A program made the position numbers and the translations under genes. Below are positions 24,293 to 32,962 of a stretch of 64,000 nt of DNA, one piece after another (within the stretch, counting starts at the first letter, position 1; each line of letters starts with the position of its first letter). Origin of the DNA: CAZUDI01 sp964618975 (GTDB taxonomy: Bacteria; Desulfobacterota; Desulfomonilia; UBA1062); assembly GCA_964618975.1 (NCBI GenBank), contig CAZUDI010000010.1:1-64000 (forward strand), written 5' to 3'. The notes beneath the pieces are model-generated. The model did not search any database, was not told where the DNA came from, and saw only the letters and a list, made by a program, of their open reading frames with translations.

Positions 24293-25846
24293 TCAGCGTT
24301 CCAGGAGAGCTCCGAACAGATCCTTGTTAAAAAAGGGCTCGTCCTCAAGACTGGCCCGGGGTATTTTGCCGGCCCTGACGGCGAACGCCAAGCTCTCCTC
24401 GAGAGGAAAATACTCGCCCTGCAGGGAGGTGGCCTGCCCTTTGATATAGTAAATCTTGCCGTCTCTGATATAGGTCTGCACGCGCTTGGTCCCGATGAGC
24501 ATCTCCCAGATGAGGATCTGCCTCTCATCGGTCCGGGCGCCAACCATGCGCTGGGAGAACACCCCCACGAGGGAGCGGGCGAACATGGCCTTCAGGTAGT
24601 CGTCTGAGAGCGTGGAGAGATACTGCTCCAGGGCGCTGAACACATCCGTAGCCGTAATGCCGGCGATGACGAGGATGCCCTTCTGGGCGGCGATGATGGA
24701 TGCCTCCACCATGGAGCGGTTCTTGAGATTGGAGAGCACGAGCACATCCGGATCGTGCCGAAAGACGTGTTCGAAAAGCTGGGCGGAGTCCTTGCTGGTG
24801 TCGCGTCCGATCTCGCGCTGGTTGACATTGGAACGCTTGTGGTAATGCAGATATTCGATGGGGTCTTCGAAGGTGATGATGTTACAGGTCCGGCTGGCGT
24901 TGATATGATCGACGAGGGCGGCGAGGGTGGCATCCTTGCCGTGTCCTCCGGGGGAACTCACCAGGAGGACACCCTTGCGCTCCAGTAGTGCAAGCAACCC
25001 TTCGGGGAGACCGAGGGCGGCGCTGCTAGGTATATCCTCCACGATCTTGCGTGCGGCCACCGCAATCTCCCCGCCCCGGTGCATATAGACATTCATGCGG
25101 TAGCGTCCCGTGCCGGCCCGGTTATAGGTATATTCGACCTCCTTGTTCTCACGCAGTTCGGCCTGCTGTTCCTGCGGTAGGATCTCCCGGATCAGGGAAT
25201 CCATGAGCTCGGGGGTCACCATAGGCATGTTGCTTCTTACCAGGGTTCGGCCGCGCCTTAAGGCCGGCGGGATCCCGATGGTGATGTGCAGGTCAGAATA
25301 TTCGGGTTGCTCCAGGAGCCGCAGGATGTTGTCCGGGCTCATGTCCTGCACGGTTATGGAAGGGGTGCTCCGGGGCACGTCCTTCAACACGAGGTCCTCC
25401 CGGCCGCAGCCGGATCGTTCTAGGGCCTTCAGGATATCCCGGATCTGCACCTGAGAGGCAAGCACAGGGGACACCTCGCGGTTGATCAGAAACTTGACGT
25501 TCTCCACCGAGACGTAATTCAGCGGGTCGGCAAAGGCCACGGTGGCAAGGCGCTCCTTGACCGCCAGGGGCACGACCAGCATTTCGTGCATGCGATCCTG
25601 GGGCAGAAGCACCTGGGCATCCTTCCTGATAACCCCCTCTTCCATGTCCAGGGTAGGCACATTGATGAGATTCTTGAGGATGCCGAGCACCTGGTCCTCT
25701 CTGAGGTAGGCCAGATGGATCAGGGTTTCCCCGAGCTTGAGATTGTGCTGCTGGGAAACCTCCAGGGCATGACGCAGCCGGTGTTCATCGATCAGACCCA
25801 GCTCGACGAGGACATCCCCCATGCGCCGGTTGTTTCTCTCTCCCAT
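24293..25846 (-). CDS. PilT-like pilus ATPase homologue with N-terminal MshEN domain and degenerate Walker motifs
   Basis: A 517-residue protein. Residues about 8-68 resemble a MshEN c-di-GMP-binding domain (GDVLVELGLIDEHRLRHALEVSQ, then a second repeat KLGETLIHLAYLREDQ). The rest follows PilT/PilB secretion ATPases (SDLHITIGIPPALRRG; FEDPIEY). The Walker A reads SPGGHGKD (298-305; the usual S/T is Asp305) and the Walker B glutamate is Asn (DPDVLVLSN, Asn373), so ATP hydrolysis is doubtful. The His-box is also altered (AGITATD). It may be a regulatory or structural partner of a real pilus motor. No other pilus genes are near. Confidence 0.8.
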   Translation of the reverse strand: MGERNNRRMGDVLVELGLIDEHRLRHALEVSQQHNLKLGETLIHLAYLREDQVLGILKNLINVPTLDMEEGVIRKDAQVLLPQDRMHEMLVVPLAVKERLATVAFADPLNYVSVENVKFLINREVSPVLASQVQIRDILKALERSGCGREDLVLKDVPRSTPSITVQDMSPDNILRLLEQPEYSDLHITIGIPPALRRGRTLVRSNMPMVTPELMDSLIREILPQEQQAELRENKEVEYTYNRAGTGRYRMNVYMHRGGEIAVAARKIVEDIPSSAALGLPEGLLALLERKGVLLVSSPGGHGKDATLAALVDHINASRTCNIITFEDPIEYLHYHKRSNVNQREIGRDTSKDSAQLFEHVFRHDPDVLVLSNLKNRSMVEASIIAAQKGILVIAGITATDVFSALEQYLSTLSDDYLKAMFARSLVGVFSQRMVGARTDERQILIWEMLIGTKRVQTYIRDGKIYYIKGQATSLQGEYFPLEESLAFAVRAGKIPRASLEDEPFFNKDLFGALLER

Positions 25847-26051
25847 GACCTACCCCCCGTATTCTTTATTGTCCCTATTATCGGAAACAAGGGCCCTGGG
25901 CCTTAATGGATTCTCCCCCAAGATGGGGCCTCCCTGCTGCACAACCCTGGCAGGGGTCCTGTTGTATGCATATCGCCCGTGACCAACCCCGAGGCCCCCA
26001 GGGCCTTCATTCATATTTCCTGTGGCACTTGGTTGGCGTCAATGATATGAA

Positions 26052-26130
26052 AAGCTTGGGCATGAATGCTAGGGCAGGCCTCGGAATCCCTGCTCGTCAC
26101 AGACGGAGGGGCACGCGGCCCTTAGCGGAT
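26052..26130 (+). repeat. Dispersed repeat, copy R4a
   Basis: Degenerate first copy of a tandem pair (TGGGCATGAATGCTAGGGCA near the start; CACGCGGCCCTTAGCGGATC at the end), sharing its last bases with R4b. It fills part of the 366-base gap before the kinase gene. The rest of that gap shows only G/C-rich inverted repeats. Confidence 0.65.
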
Positions 26131-26206
26131 CATGGGTATGAACCCCAGGAAAAACCTGCCCCCCCCTCGACGCTGCAAGAGGCAGGGAATGCGGCCCATA
26201 GCGATT
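26128..26206 (+). repeat. Dispersed repeat, copy R4b
   Basis: One of the best copies: GATCATGGGTATGAACCCC, CCTCGACGCTGCAAG, then GGGAATGCGGCCCATAGC and GATT. Its end is 6 bases before the kinase ATG. Confidence 0.8.
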
Positions 26207-26212
26207 AAAACT

Positions 26213-27139
26213 ATGAAAAATACCAAGAGATGGCCATCCATCACCATCTTCGTGATCATGCAGGTCGCCTGGGTGTCCGTTGTGACGCTCTGGATCATCT
26301 GGTATATCAAATATTGGTATGTCAAATACCACTATGCCCTCATCGAACACATCGGGGCCTGGGACATTGTCGTCATCGTCGAGGTATCCATCCTGCTGCT
26401 GCTGATTCTCATCGGCATCGTGATCCTCTTCGTACTTTACCAGCGCCAGGTTACCCTCACCCGCACCCAGACGCACCTCATCTCCGCCATTACCCATGAA
26501 TTCAAGACCCCCCTGGCCACGACCCAGCTCTACCTGGAGACCATGCTGAAGCGGGAGCTGCCCGAGGAAACCCGGCAACAACTCCTCACCGGCCTGCTCT
26601 CGGAAAATCAGCGGCTTAAATCCCTGGTGGAAAACTATCTGGAAAGCGCGCGACTGAGTTACCGGAACCGCTCTCAGAATCTCTCCCCACAGGCTATCAG
26701 CGAGATCATCTCGCGCTTTCTCAAGCGCCATGAGACGCTCGTCGGCCCGGTCGAGGTCTCCCTCGAGATCGAGGAGGGCCTGCTGGTCAACGTCGATGAA
26801 GACGCCTTTGATCTCGTCCTTTCCAACCTCACCGAAAACGCCATCCACTATTCCTCCGGTAGGGCACGCATTGACATCCGTGCCTGGTCGGAGGCCAAGA
26901 GGACCTACATCGATTTCTCCGACGCGGGCATCGGCATCCCCCGCGAGCGGCATAAGGATGTATTCAAGATGTTCCAGCGGCTCCCGGAGGGGATCGCCCT
27001 GTGGGGAACAGGCACCGGTATGGGGTTGTATGTGGTCAAGGAAATTATCAAGGCCCATGGGGGCAAGATCAGGGTCAGGCCATCCTCGTCTGAGAACGGA
27101 ACCTCGTTCCTCATCCAACTGCCGAGGGCGACAGCATGA
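26213..27139 (+). CDS. Sensor histidine kinase
   Basis: A 308-residue two-component kinase with two membrane helices (about 9-30 and 47-75), a short extracytoplasmic loop, the H-box AITHEFKTPLA and the catalytic ATPase motifs (NLTENAIHYS for the N-box, DAGIGIP and GTGTGMGLYVV for G-boxes). The ATG at 26213 was preferred over an open upstream extension because repeat R4b ends at 26206. It overlaps the downstream response regulator start (ATGA), so the two are translationally coupled. The signal sensed is unknown. Confidence 0.9.
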   Translation: MKNTKRWPSITIFVIMQVAWVSVVTLWIIWYIKYWYVKYHYALIEHIGAWDIVVIVEVSILLLLILIGIVILFVLYQRQVTLTRTQTHLISAITHEFKTPLATTQLYLETMLKRELPEETRQQLLTGLLSENQRLKSLVENYLESARLSYRNRSQNLSPQAISEIISRFLKRHETLVGPVEVSLEIEEGLLVNVDEDAFDLVLSNLTENAIHYSSGRARIDIRAWSEAKRTYIDFSDAGIGIPRERHKDVFKMFQRLPEGIALWGTGTGMGLYVVKEIIKAHGGKIRVRPSSSENGTSFLIQLPRATA

Positions 27140-27825
27140 GCATCAGATGGAGGGTACTCGTCATCGAGGATGACCAGGCGCTCGCCCTGGGACTGCGCAT
27201 CAATCTGGAGGCGGAAGGTTATGCGGTGGTCCACGTCCTCACCGGCGAAGAGGGCCTTTCCGTAGTGCAGGACGGCGGTGTCGATCTGGTAGTGCTCGAT
27301 CTCATGCTGCCGGGCATGGACGGCATCCAGACCCTGCAACGCATCCGGCGTGACGATCCGCGGATCCCGGTGCTGATCCTGACGGCCAAGTCGGCCATGG
27401 AGGACAAGGTCACGGGGCTGCGCGCCGGTGCGGATGACTACCTCACCAAACCCTTCCATCTCGAGGAATTTCTCCTCAGGGTGAAGCGCATCCTCGACCG
27501 CTACGAATGGTACCGCTCCAGCGATATCCTGGAACTGGGCGCAGCCACGGTCGATTTCTCCACCCTCGAGGCCGTCGACCCCCAGGGTCATAGACATCGC
27601 ATCACACCGCACGAGGCCCGCCTGATCCAGTATCTCGTGGCCTATCAGGAACGCATCGTCACCCGGGCGGAACTCCTCAAAAACGTATGGGGCCTGGATC
27701 CCTCGCTGGAAACGCGCACGGTGGATACCTTTATCTCCCGTATCCGCCGCTATCTGGAACCCACCCCCTCACGGCCCACGCACATCATCAGCATCCGGGG
27801 GAAAGGCTACCGCTACATCCCCTAA
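27136..27825 (+). CDS. OmpR-family response regulator
   Basis: A 229-residue regulator. The receiver domain has the acidic pocket (VIEDD), the phospho-acceptor Asp in VVLDLMLPG and the conserved Lys in LTKPF. The C-terminal winged-helix DNA-binding domain ends with VDTFISRIRRYLEP...IISIRGKGYRYIP. It is the partner of the overlapping upstream kinase. Targets unknown. Confidence 0.95.
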   Translation: MSIRWRVLVIEDDQALALGLRINLEAEGYAVVHVLTGEEGLSVVQDGGVDLVVLDLMLPGMDGIQTLQRIRRDDPRIPVLILTAKSAMEDKVTGLRAGADDYLTKPFHLEEFLLRVKRILDRYEWYRSSDILELGAATVDFSTLEAVDPQGHRHRITPHEARLIQYLVAYQERIVTRAELLKNVWGLDPSLETRTVDTFISRIRRYLEPTPSRPTHIISIRGKGYRYIP

Positions 27826-27849
27826 GGAATCAAGGAGGACGCCATTTTC

Positions 27850-28596
27850 ATGAATTCTCTCAATGGATATGAACGCTTCAAAAAGTCTCTGGCCCGCTCG
27901 ACCAGCCCGGCGGTCAACGATTTCCTCGTCTCGCGTCCCGATACGCTGCCGATGATCATCACGGGCGCTCCCAGTACCAAGATCGATCTCACCACCATCA
28001 CCACGGTGGGCATCGAAAATTTCTCGGTCAAACTCGTCCATGGTTTCGCCGTGATAGATGCCTCCCTGCACTGTCTGCTGGACAGTGCGCAGTATCTCGA
28101 ACAACCCCCTTCTGGCACCTCACATCTCCACCGCATGCGCTACGTCTATATGCACATCGAACAGTATCTCAACGAGACCTGCCTGCTCCGCGGCCGCATC
28201 AACGACTACCTGAAAGTGATCCCCCGGCTGTACCGCAGAGATCCGTGGTATCAGAGCCTGCTGGAGACCACGGCCACGCTTACGGCACGTGTGAACGCCA
28301 CCTTTGATCTCATTCTGAACGATGGCGACAATCATCTCGAAGAGACGCGTCAGAGGGATGCGCGCCTGGACACGCTAATGGCCTTCGGCGCCTATCCGAT
28401 CATCAAAACAGAGGCCTTCACCTCCATGTATACACGCGAGTTCCAGGCCATTCATGCACAATGGCTTCACCATGTCATCGAGTACAATCAGCACATCACG
28501 GATCTGGCGGATTTATGCTTCGGGCAGCTCCATACCACCCTCTTCGATACCGAAGAGGCCCTGATCTATCCCAAACGTCTCGAGGTCTGCATCTGA
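27850..28596 (+). CDS. Unknown protein encoded after the two-component genes
   Basis: A 248-residue, predicted mostly helical soluble protein with no recognised family. Notable stretches include SHLHRMRYVYMHIEQYLNETC and IPRLYRRDPWYQSLLETT. AGGAGG lies 11 bases before the ATG. It follows the response regulator by 24 bases, so it is probably the third gene of the operon and may be an accessory or target of the pair. No function can be assigned. Confidence 0.7.
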   Translation: MNSLNGYERFKKSLARSTSPAVNDFLVSRPDTLPMIITGAPSTKIDLTTITTVGIENFSVKLVHGFAVIDASLHCLLDSAQYLEQPPSGTSHLHRMRYVYMHIEQYLNETCLLRGRINDYLKVIPRLYRRDPWYQSLLETTATLTARVNATFDLILNDGDNHLEETRQRDARLDTLMAFGAYPIIKTEAFTSMYTREFQAIHAQWLHHVIEYNQHITDLADLCFGQLHTTLFDTEEALIYPKRLEVCI

Positions 28597-28699
28597 AGAC
28601 AAGCCCTTCCCCCGCCGCGCACGAGAATATCCCATGCACCCAGGACCGCCCCCGATGCAACCCGTGGGCGGCAGGCCGCACATCCGGTGCATCTCGCCT

Positions 28700-28728
28700 T
28701 TGACAGAGCGGCGGCAATGCTTTATAGT
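28700..28728 (+). promoter_or_regulatory. merR-type regulator promoter
   Basis: TTGACA at 28700-28705 and TATAGT at 28723-28728 with a 17-bp spacer, about 40 bases before the regulator start. Confidence 0.7.
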
Positions 28729-28737
28729 ATAGGTTAT

Positions 28738-28761
28738 AGTTTAGCTTTAAGCTTAATAAGG
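28738..28761 (+). promoter_or_regulatory. Operator site O1 (MerR-type regulator, autoregulation)
   Basis: A 24-bp site starting AGTTTAGCTT, with CTTAATAAG as right half, lying just downstream of the -10 box; a divergent copy of the sites O2-O4 below. Confidence 0.6.
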
Positions 28762-28768
28762 AGATCCC

Positions 28769-29467
28769 ATGGGCATCAAGATCGGTGAGATTGCCAGGAG
28801 GAGCGGTGTCCCACCGTCGACCATCCGATACTACGTGCGTCAAGGTCTGCTGCCGGAGCCGGACAAGGTGAACAAGAGCATGGCCTACTACGACGAAGGC
28901 TGTATCGAGAAGATCCAGGCCATCCGTTATCTGCAGGAGACACGCTACTTCCCCCTGTCCGTCATCTGCAATATCCTGCGCCGAATGAACGATGGCCTCA
29001 GCCTGGAGGAGGCGGAGTCCATCGAAGATGCGGTCTTCGGTACCCAGGGAGACCTCATTGAGAGGGAGGGCTTCCTGCGGGCCACCGGACTGACGGGCGA
29101 GGAACTGGACCAGGCCGAAGGCATGGGTCTGCTCCTGCCCTATATCCAGGAACCCGGGCGCACCCGCTACAACCAGGAGGATATCCGTTTCGGCAAGGAG
29201 ATCCTCAAGGCCTACCTCGACCTGGGAGGTGAGTTCAAGGACCTGGATTTCTACGTCACCCTCGGCAAAGAGATCATGGACCACGAACAGAGCCTGCGTA
29301 AGAAGATGGTCCGCGGAAAAAACAAGAAGGAGAACATCCTCATCACCGCCGGCATCTCCAAGATCGCTGACTTCTTAAGGGGATACATCCTGAGACGACT
29401 ATTTCAACGCACCGTCCAGGAAAGCATCGTCAAGAGTCTCGATAAGGACGCATCGCCTCCACGCTAA
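28769..29467 (+). CDS. MerR-family transcriptional regulator
   Basis: A 232-residue regulator with the MerR helix-turn-helix (IKIGEIARRSGVPPSTIRYYVRQGLLPEP) and a second-helix winged region (YYDEGCIEKIQAIRYLQETRYFPLSVI). The C-terminal part is larger than in metal-binding MerR proteins and has no cysteine cluster, so an organic or acyl-CoA ligand is more likely (inference). It carries its own promoter and operator O1. Matching operators lie before the dienoyl-CoA reductase and both nitronate monooxygenase genes. Confidence 0.87.
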   Translation: MGIKIGEIARRSGVPPSTIRYYVRQGLLPEPDKVNKSMAYYDEGCIEKIQAIRYLQETRYFPLSVICNILRRMNDGLSLEEAESIEDAVFGTQGDLIEREGFLRATGLTGEELDQAEGMGLLLPYIQEPGRTRYNQEDIRFGKEILKAYLDLGGEFKDLDFYVTLGKEIMDHEQSLRKKMVRGKNKKENILITAGISKIADFLRGYILRRLFQRTVQESIVKSLDKDASPPR

Positions 29468-29510
29468 AGCGTTTCCCCCCTTGTGGCCCATACAGACGCA
29501 ATGTCGTCAC

Positions 29511-29537
29511 GGCTCAAGGGTCTGCCTCCCTTGAGCC
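29511..29537. terminator. Hairpin between convergent genes
   Basis: Inverted repeat GGCTCAAGGG-loop-CCCTTGAGCC between the merR-type regulator and the converging reductase gene. Confidence 0.6.
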
Positions 29538-29565
29538 ATGGCAAGGCACTGGGCACATCCAAGGC

Positions 29566-31584
29566 TCAGCCCTTGGGCGCCTCCCCGGCAACCCGATACC
29601 CGGCCTCAAAGCCCTCATGGATGGCCTCGAACGCCTTGCGGGGACGGCGTGCATCGCCCACCGTGACAACCTGCGGCACATGGGGACGCACCTTCTCCAC
29701 CAGGGAGTCATCCCTGCGTGTCCCCACGGCCAGGACCACCGTGTCACAGGCAATAAGGCGCTCAGATCCATCCTGTTCCACCAGGACACCCTCAGGAACG
29801 ATCGCACTGGCCTTCGTACTGACCAGGGTATGCACATGGTAGCGCCTGAGCATCTGCAGTTCCACCCAGCGATTGCTGAGCCCGATATCGGTCCCCAGGC
29901 GCGGAAGCATTTCGATGATCGTCACCCCTTTGATGCCGCAGGTCGCGAGCCTTTTCAGCGTCTCCACCTCCTCGGCCTGATGCAGGAAGAGAAACTCGAG
30001 CGTCGCCGCATCGATCGTGCCGATCTGGGCCAGCAGGATCCCGGTCTCAATGCCCACCGCCCCGCCGCCAATGATCACCACCTCCTTTCCTACGCTGGCC
30101 CGGCCTGCCAACACATCCCAGGCCTGCACCACATTCTGCCCCTCGGCTCCGGGGATGCCCGGCATGATGGGGCATCCCCCCGTGGCCACGACCACGGCCA
30201 TGGGTCTTTCCTGTCCCACGCTGGCCGCATCCGCCCGGGTGCCAGTCCTGATTTCAACGCCGCTCAGGTGTGCCTGACGCGTCAGGACCCGCACGAGGGT
30301 GTTGAATTCATCCCGCGACTGAAGCGCACCGGCCAGGTGCAACTGACCGCCCGGACGTTCACTTTCCTCAAAGAGCACGACTCGCAGTCCCGCAGTGGCA
30401 GCGCTGATGGCGGCCGAGAGTCCCGCCGGCCCACCGCCCGCCACCACCAGCGTCTGCCCCTTTCCGGCCCCGGCCCGGGAAGGGAATTCCTCCTCGCGGC
30501 CCGCCCGGGGGTTGACCATGCAGGCCACCGACCCCAGACTTACGAGCCTGTCGAAACAGCCCTGGTTGCACCCGATGCAGGACACGATATCCTCGCATCT
30601 TCCCGCACGCGCCTTGTTCGGGAGCTCCGGGTCGGCGATGAGGCCACGGGCGAAGCCCACCATGTCCGCCAGGCCTTCGCGGATGATGGCCTGTGCCGCG
30701 CGGGGATCCGTGATGCGGTTGCAGGCGATCACGGGTTTTTTCACCGCCTCCTTGATGCCGCGGGCAAGGTAGACGTAAGCCCCGCGGGGTACCTCCATGG
30801 GTATCTGGGGAATACGTGTCTCATGCCAGCCCCCGGTGACATTGAAGGCGTCGACCCCGGCGTGCTCTAGCGCAAGGGCAAAGCTTTGCGCCTCGCGGTT
30901 GGTGTGGCTGCCCGGGATGAAGTCGTTGCCCGCGATCCTGAAAATCACGGGATAACCCTCGCCCACCGCGCCCCGGATGGCCTCGGCCACCTCGATACCG
31001 AAACGCATACGGCGCTTCAGATCACCTCCGTAGGCGTCCCCCCTCAGATTCGTGACCGGCGATAGGAACTGCGAGATCAGATAGCCAGCCGAGGCGATAA
31101 CCTCCACCACATCCAGACCGGCCGCCTTGACCCGAGCCGCCGCCGTGGCATAGGCCTCGATGACGCCGTGAATCTCTTCAAGGGTCATCTCCCGCGGCTC
31201 TTCCCTGGTGAAATGGGAGGTCACGGCCGAAGGGGCCAGGGCCTGCCGGCCGATGAGGGCCGAGTGGGCGTAGCGTCCTGCCTGATATAGCTGGGCACCT
31301 ATGCAGGCACCATGGGCCTTGACCGCCAGCGCCAGCCGCCTGAGCCCGGGGATGAAACGCTCATCGTCCAGGCCGATGAGCCACTCTCCCCCGCTGTAGG
31401 CGTCGATGCGGCAGCCGCCGATCAGTATCAGGCCAGCCCCGCCGCGAGCGCGCTCCGTATAGAAGGCGATGAGCCGATCGGTCACCTCGCCCGTGGGGGT
31501 ATAGTTGAGGTGCATGGCCGGCATGACAATCCGATTCCTTAACATGGCATTCCCGATGCAAAGCGGGGAAAAAAGGGCATCCAT
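29566..31584 (-). CDS. NADH:flavin oxidoreductase / 2,4-dienoyl-CoA reductase-like enzyme
   Basis: A 672-residue enzyme of the FadH/2-enoate reductase family. The N-terminal FMN-binding TIM barrel (old yellow enzyme type) has the family sequence ISQFLSPVTNLRGDAYGGDLKRR. The [4Fe-4S] site is CIGCNQGC...ACMVNP, and the C-terminal FAD/NAD domain has GGGPAGLSAAISAA. These enzymes reduce 2,4-dienoyl-CoA or 2-enoates during unsaturated-acid oxidation. RBS AGGAGGAA precedes the ATG, and the promoter and operator O2 lie just upstream. Probable target of the nearby MerR-type regulator. The substrate is not certain. Confidence 0.88.
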   Translation of the reverse strand: MDALFSPLCIGNAMLRNRIVMPAMHLNYTPTGEVTDRLIAFYTERARGGAGLILIGGCRIDAYSGGEWLIGLDDERFIPGLRRLALAVKAHGACIGAQLYQAGRYAHSALIGRQALAPSAVTSHFTREEPREMTLEEIHGVIEAYATAAARVKAAGLDVVEVIASAGYLISQFLSPVTNLRGDAYGGDLKRRMRFGIEVAEAIRGAVGEGYPVIFRIAGNDFIPGSHTNREAQSFALALEHAGVDAFNVTGGWHETRIPQIPMEVPRGAYVYLARGIKEAVKKPVIACNRITDPRAAQAIIREGLADMVGFARGLIADPELPNKARAGRCEDIVSCIGCNQGCFDRLVSLGSVACMVNPRAGREEEFPSRAGAGKGQTLVVAGGGPAGLSAAISAATAGLRVVLFEESERPGGQLHLAGALQSRDEFNTLVRVLTRQAHLSGVEIRTGTRADAASVGQERPMAVVVATGGCPIMPGIPGAEGQNVVQAWDVLAGRASVGKEVVIIGGGAVGIETGILLAQIGTIDAATLEFLFLHQAEEVETLKRLATCGIKGVTIIEMLPRLGTDIGLSNRWVELQMLRRYHVHTLVSTKASAIVPEGVLVEQDGSERLIACDTVVLAVGTRRDDSLVEKVRPHVPQVVTVGDARRPRKAFEAIHEGFEAGYRVAGEAPKG

Positions 31585-31600
31585 GAGTTCCTCCTATTAT

Positions 31601-31624
31601 AGTTTAAAGTTATACTTTATACTT
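31601..31624 (-). promoter_or_regulatory. Operator site O2 (before the dienoyl-CoA reductase gene)
   Basis: A 24-bp site: AGTTTAAAG, 5 bases (TTATA), CTTTATACT plus T. The halves are inverted repeats with one mismatch. It abuts the -10 box of the minus-strand promoter at 31624-31652. Confidence 0.68.
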
Positions 31625-31652
31625 CATTATGCCTGCGGCCACACCCTGTCAA
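31624..31652 (-). promoter_or_regulatory. Promoter of the dienoyl-CoA reductase gene
   Basis: Minus strand: TTGACA at 31647-31652, a 17-bp spacer and TAATGA at 31624-31629. Confidence 0.6.
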
Positions 31653-31667
31653 GTCCAAACCGTCAAA

Positions 31668-31691
31668 AGTTTAAAGTTAGACTTAATACTT
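31668..31691 (+). promoter_or_regulatory. Operator site O3 (before nitronate monooxygenase 1)
   Basis: 24 bp: AGTTTAAAG, TTAGA, CTTAATACT plus T. It lies 43 bp from O2 in the divergent intergenic region and so could control both genes. Confidence 0.65.
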
Positions 31692-31805
31692 TATGTTTTG
31701 CTTGCATGCCACGCAAACTTGTGGCATTCTCATAAAATCATCATGCAAGGGACGCCATCACGGACCATACCGGTATGGCACTCTAATATCCTAAAGGAGC
31801 ATGTC

Positions 31806-32855
31806 ATGAAAACACGCATTACAGAACTCTTTGGCGTCAAACACCCCATTATCCTCTCCGGCATGAGCTGGATCAGCGTGCCCAAGATGGTAGCCGCGGT
31901 ATCCAATGCTGGCGGTTTGGGCATTCTCGCTACCGGCCCCCTGGACGCCTCCCAGACCAGGGCTGCCATCCGCGAGATCCGCAGCTATACCGACAAACCC
32001 TTCGGGGCCAACGCCTCCCTGCTCTTCCCCGGGGCGGCCGACAATGCCAGGGTTCTTCTCGAAGAGCAGGTGCCGGTGATCAACTTCGCCCTCGGCAAGG
32101 GCGACTGGATTTGTGAAGCCGCGCACAAGTACGGCGGCAAGGTGGTGGCCACGGTGACCAACGCCCGACACGCCAAGAGGGCCCAAGATTACGGCACGGA
32201 TGCCGTGATCGTCACCGGACACGAGGCCGCGGCCCATGGCGAGGCGGCCACGACCTTTTGCCTCATCCCAAGTATCTCCGCCGTGCTCGACATCCCGGTG
32301 ATCGCCGCCGGCGGCGTGGGCGACGGTCGCGGTCTGGCCGCGGCCCTGGCGCTGGGCGCCGAAGGCGTGGCCATGGGGACCCGTCTCATGGCCACCCAGG
32401 AGAGCCCGCTGCACGAGAACTACAAGCAGCTCTCGGTGGAAAAACAGGTCTACGACACCCTTTTCTCCAAGCGCTTCGACGGTCTATGGTGCCGGGTGCT
32501 GGACACCCAGGGTGCCCGCAAGGCCGTCAAGCAGGGACTCAACCCCCGCAAACTGCTGGAGGCCATCCCCAACTCTATGGATATTGCCCGGCAGCTGCAT
32601 ATGCCCTACCCCAAGCTCTTTATCGGCGTCCTGCTCTCCGGCTGGGAGAACGCCAGGCAGCTCGCCTTCCTGGCAAACGCCTTCAAGCTCATCCGCATCG
32701 CCACCGAGGACGGGGACACGACCGAAGGTGTGCTGCCCGTGGGGCAGGTGACCGGCATCATCAAGGACATCCCTACCGTGGAACAACTCTTCGAGCGCAC
32801 CGTGAAGGAGGCCGAGGGGGTCTCGAAAAGGCTGGCCAAGCAGGTCAAGGACTAG
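31806..32855 (+). CDS. Nitronate monooxygenase-like FMN enzyme 1 (NMO / 2-nitropropane dioxygenase family)
   Basis: A 349-residue TIM-barrel flavoprotein: MKTRITELFGVKHPIILSGMSW at the start, a phosphate-binding region with ALGKGDWICEAAHKYGGKVVATVTN and PVIAAGGVGDGRGLAAALALGAEGVAMGTR near the middle. The ATG at 31806 was chosen because AAAGGAG sits 6 bases upstream; the longer frame is not supported. The family includes nitronate oxidases and trans-enoyl-ACP reductases (FabK), so the precise reaction is uncertain. It is paired with a second copy on the opposite strand. Confidence 0.87.
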   Translation: MKTRITELFGVKHPIILSGMSWISVPKMVAAVSNAGGLGILATGPLDASQTRAAIREIRSYTDKPFGANASLLFPGAADNARVLLEEQVPVINFALGKGDWICEAAHKYGGKVVATVTNARHAKRAQDYGTDAVIVTGHEAAAHGEAATTFCLIPSISAVLDIPVIAAGGVGDGRGLAAALALGAEGVAMGTRLMATQESPLHENYKQLSVEKQVYDTLFSKRFDGLWCRVLDTQGARKAVKQGLNPRKLLEAIPNSMDIARQLHMPYPKLFIGVLLSGWENARQLAFLANAFKLIRIATEDGDTTEGVLPVGQVTGIIKDIPTVEQLFERTVKEAEGVSKRLAKQVKD

Positions 32856-32880
32856 CCCATTTCATCCGCAAGACCAAAAC

Positions 32881-32913
32881 GGCCGCTGCGCCCCCTTAGG
32901 GGACGCAGCGGCC
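32881..32913. terminator. Hairpin between the two nitronate monooxygenase genes
   Basis: Inverted repeat GGCCGCTGCG...CGCAGCGGCC with a short loop, between the convergent genes. Confidence 0.65.
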
Positions 32914-32962
32914 TGCAGCGGGGCCTCTCTGATGCACTCAGGCGCACCGCCGCACATGGTGT

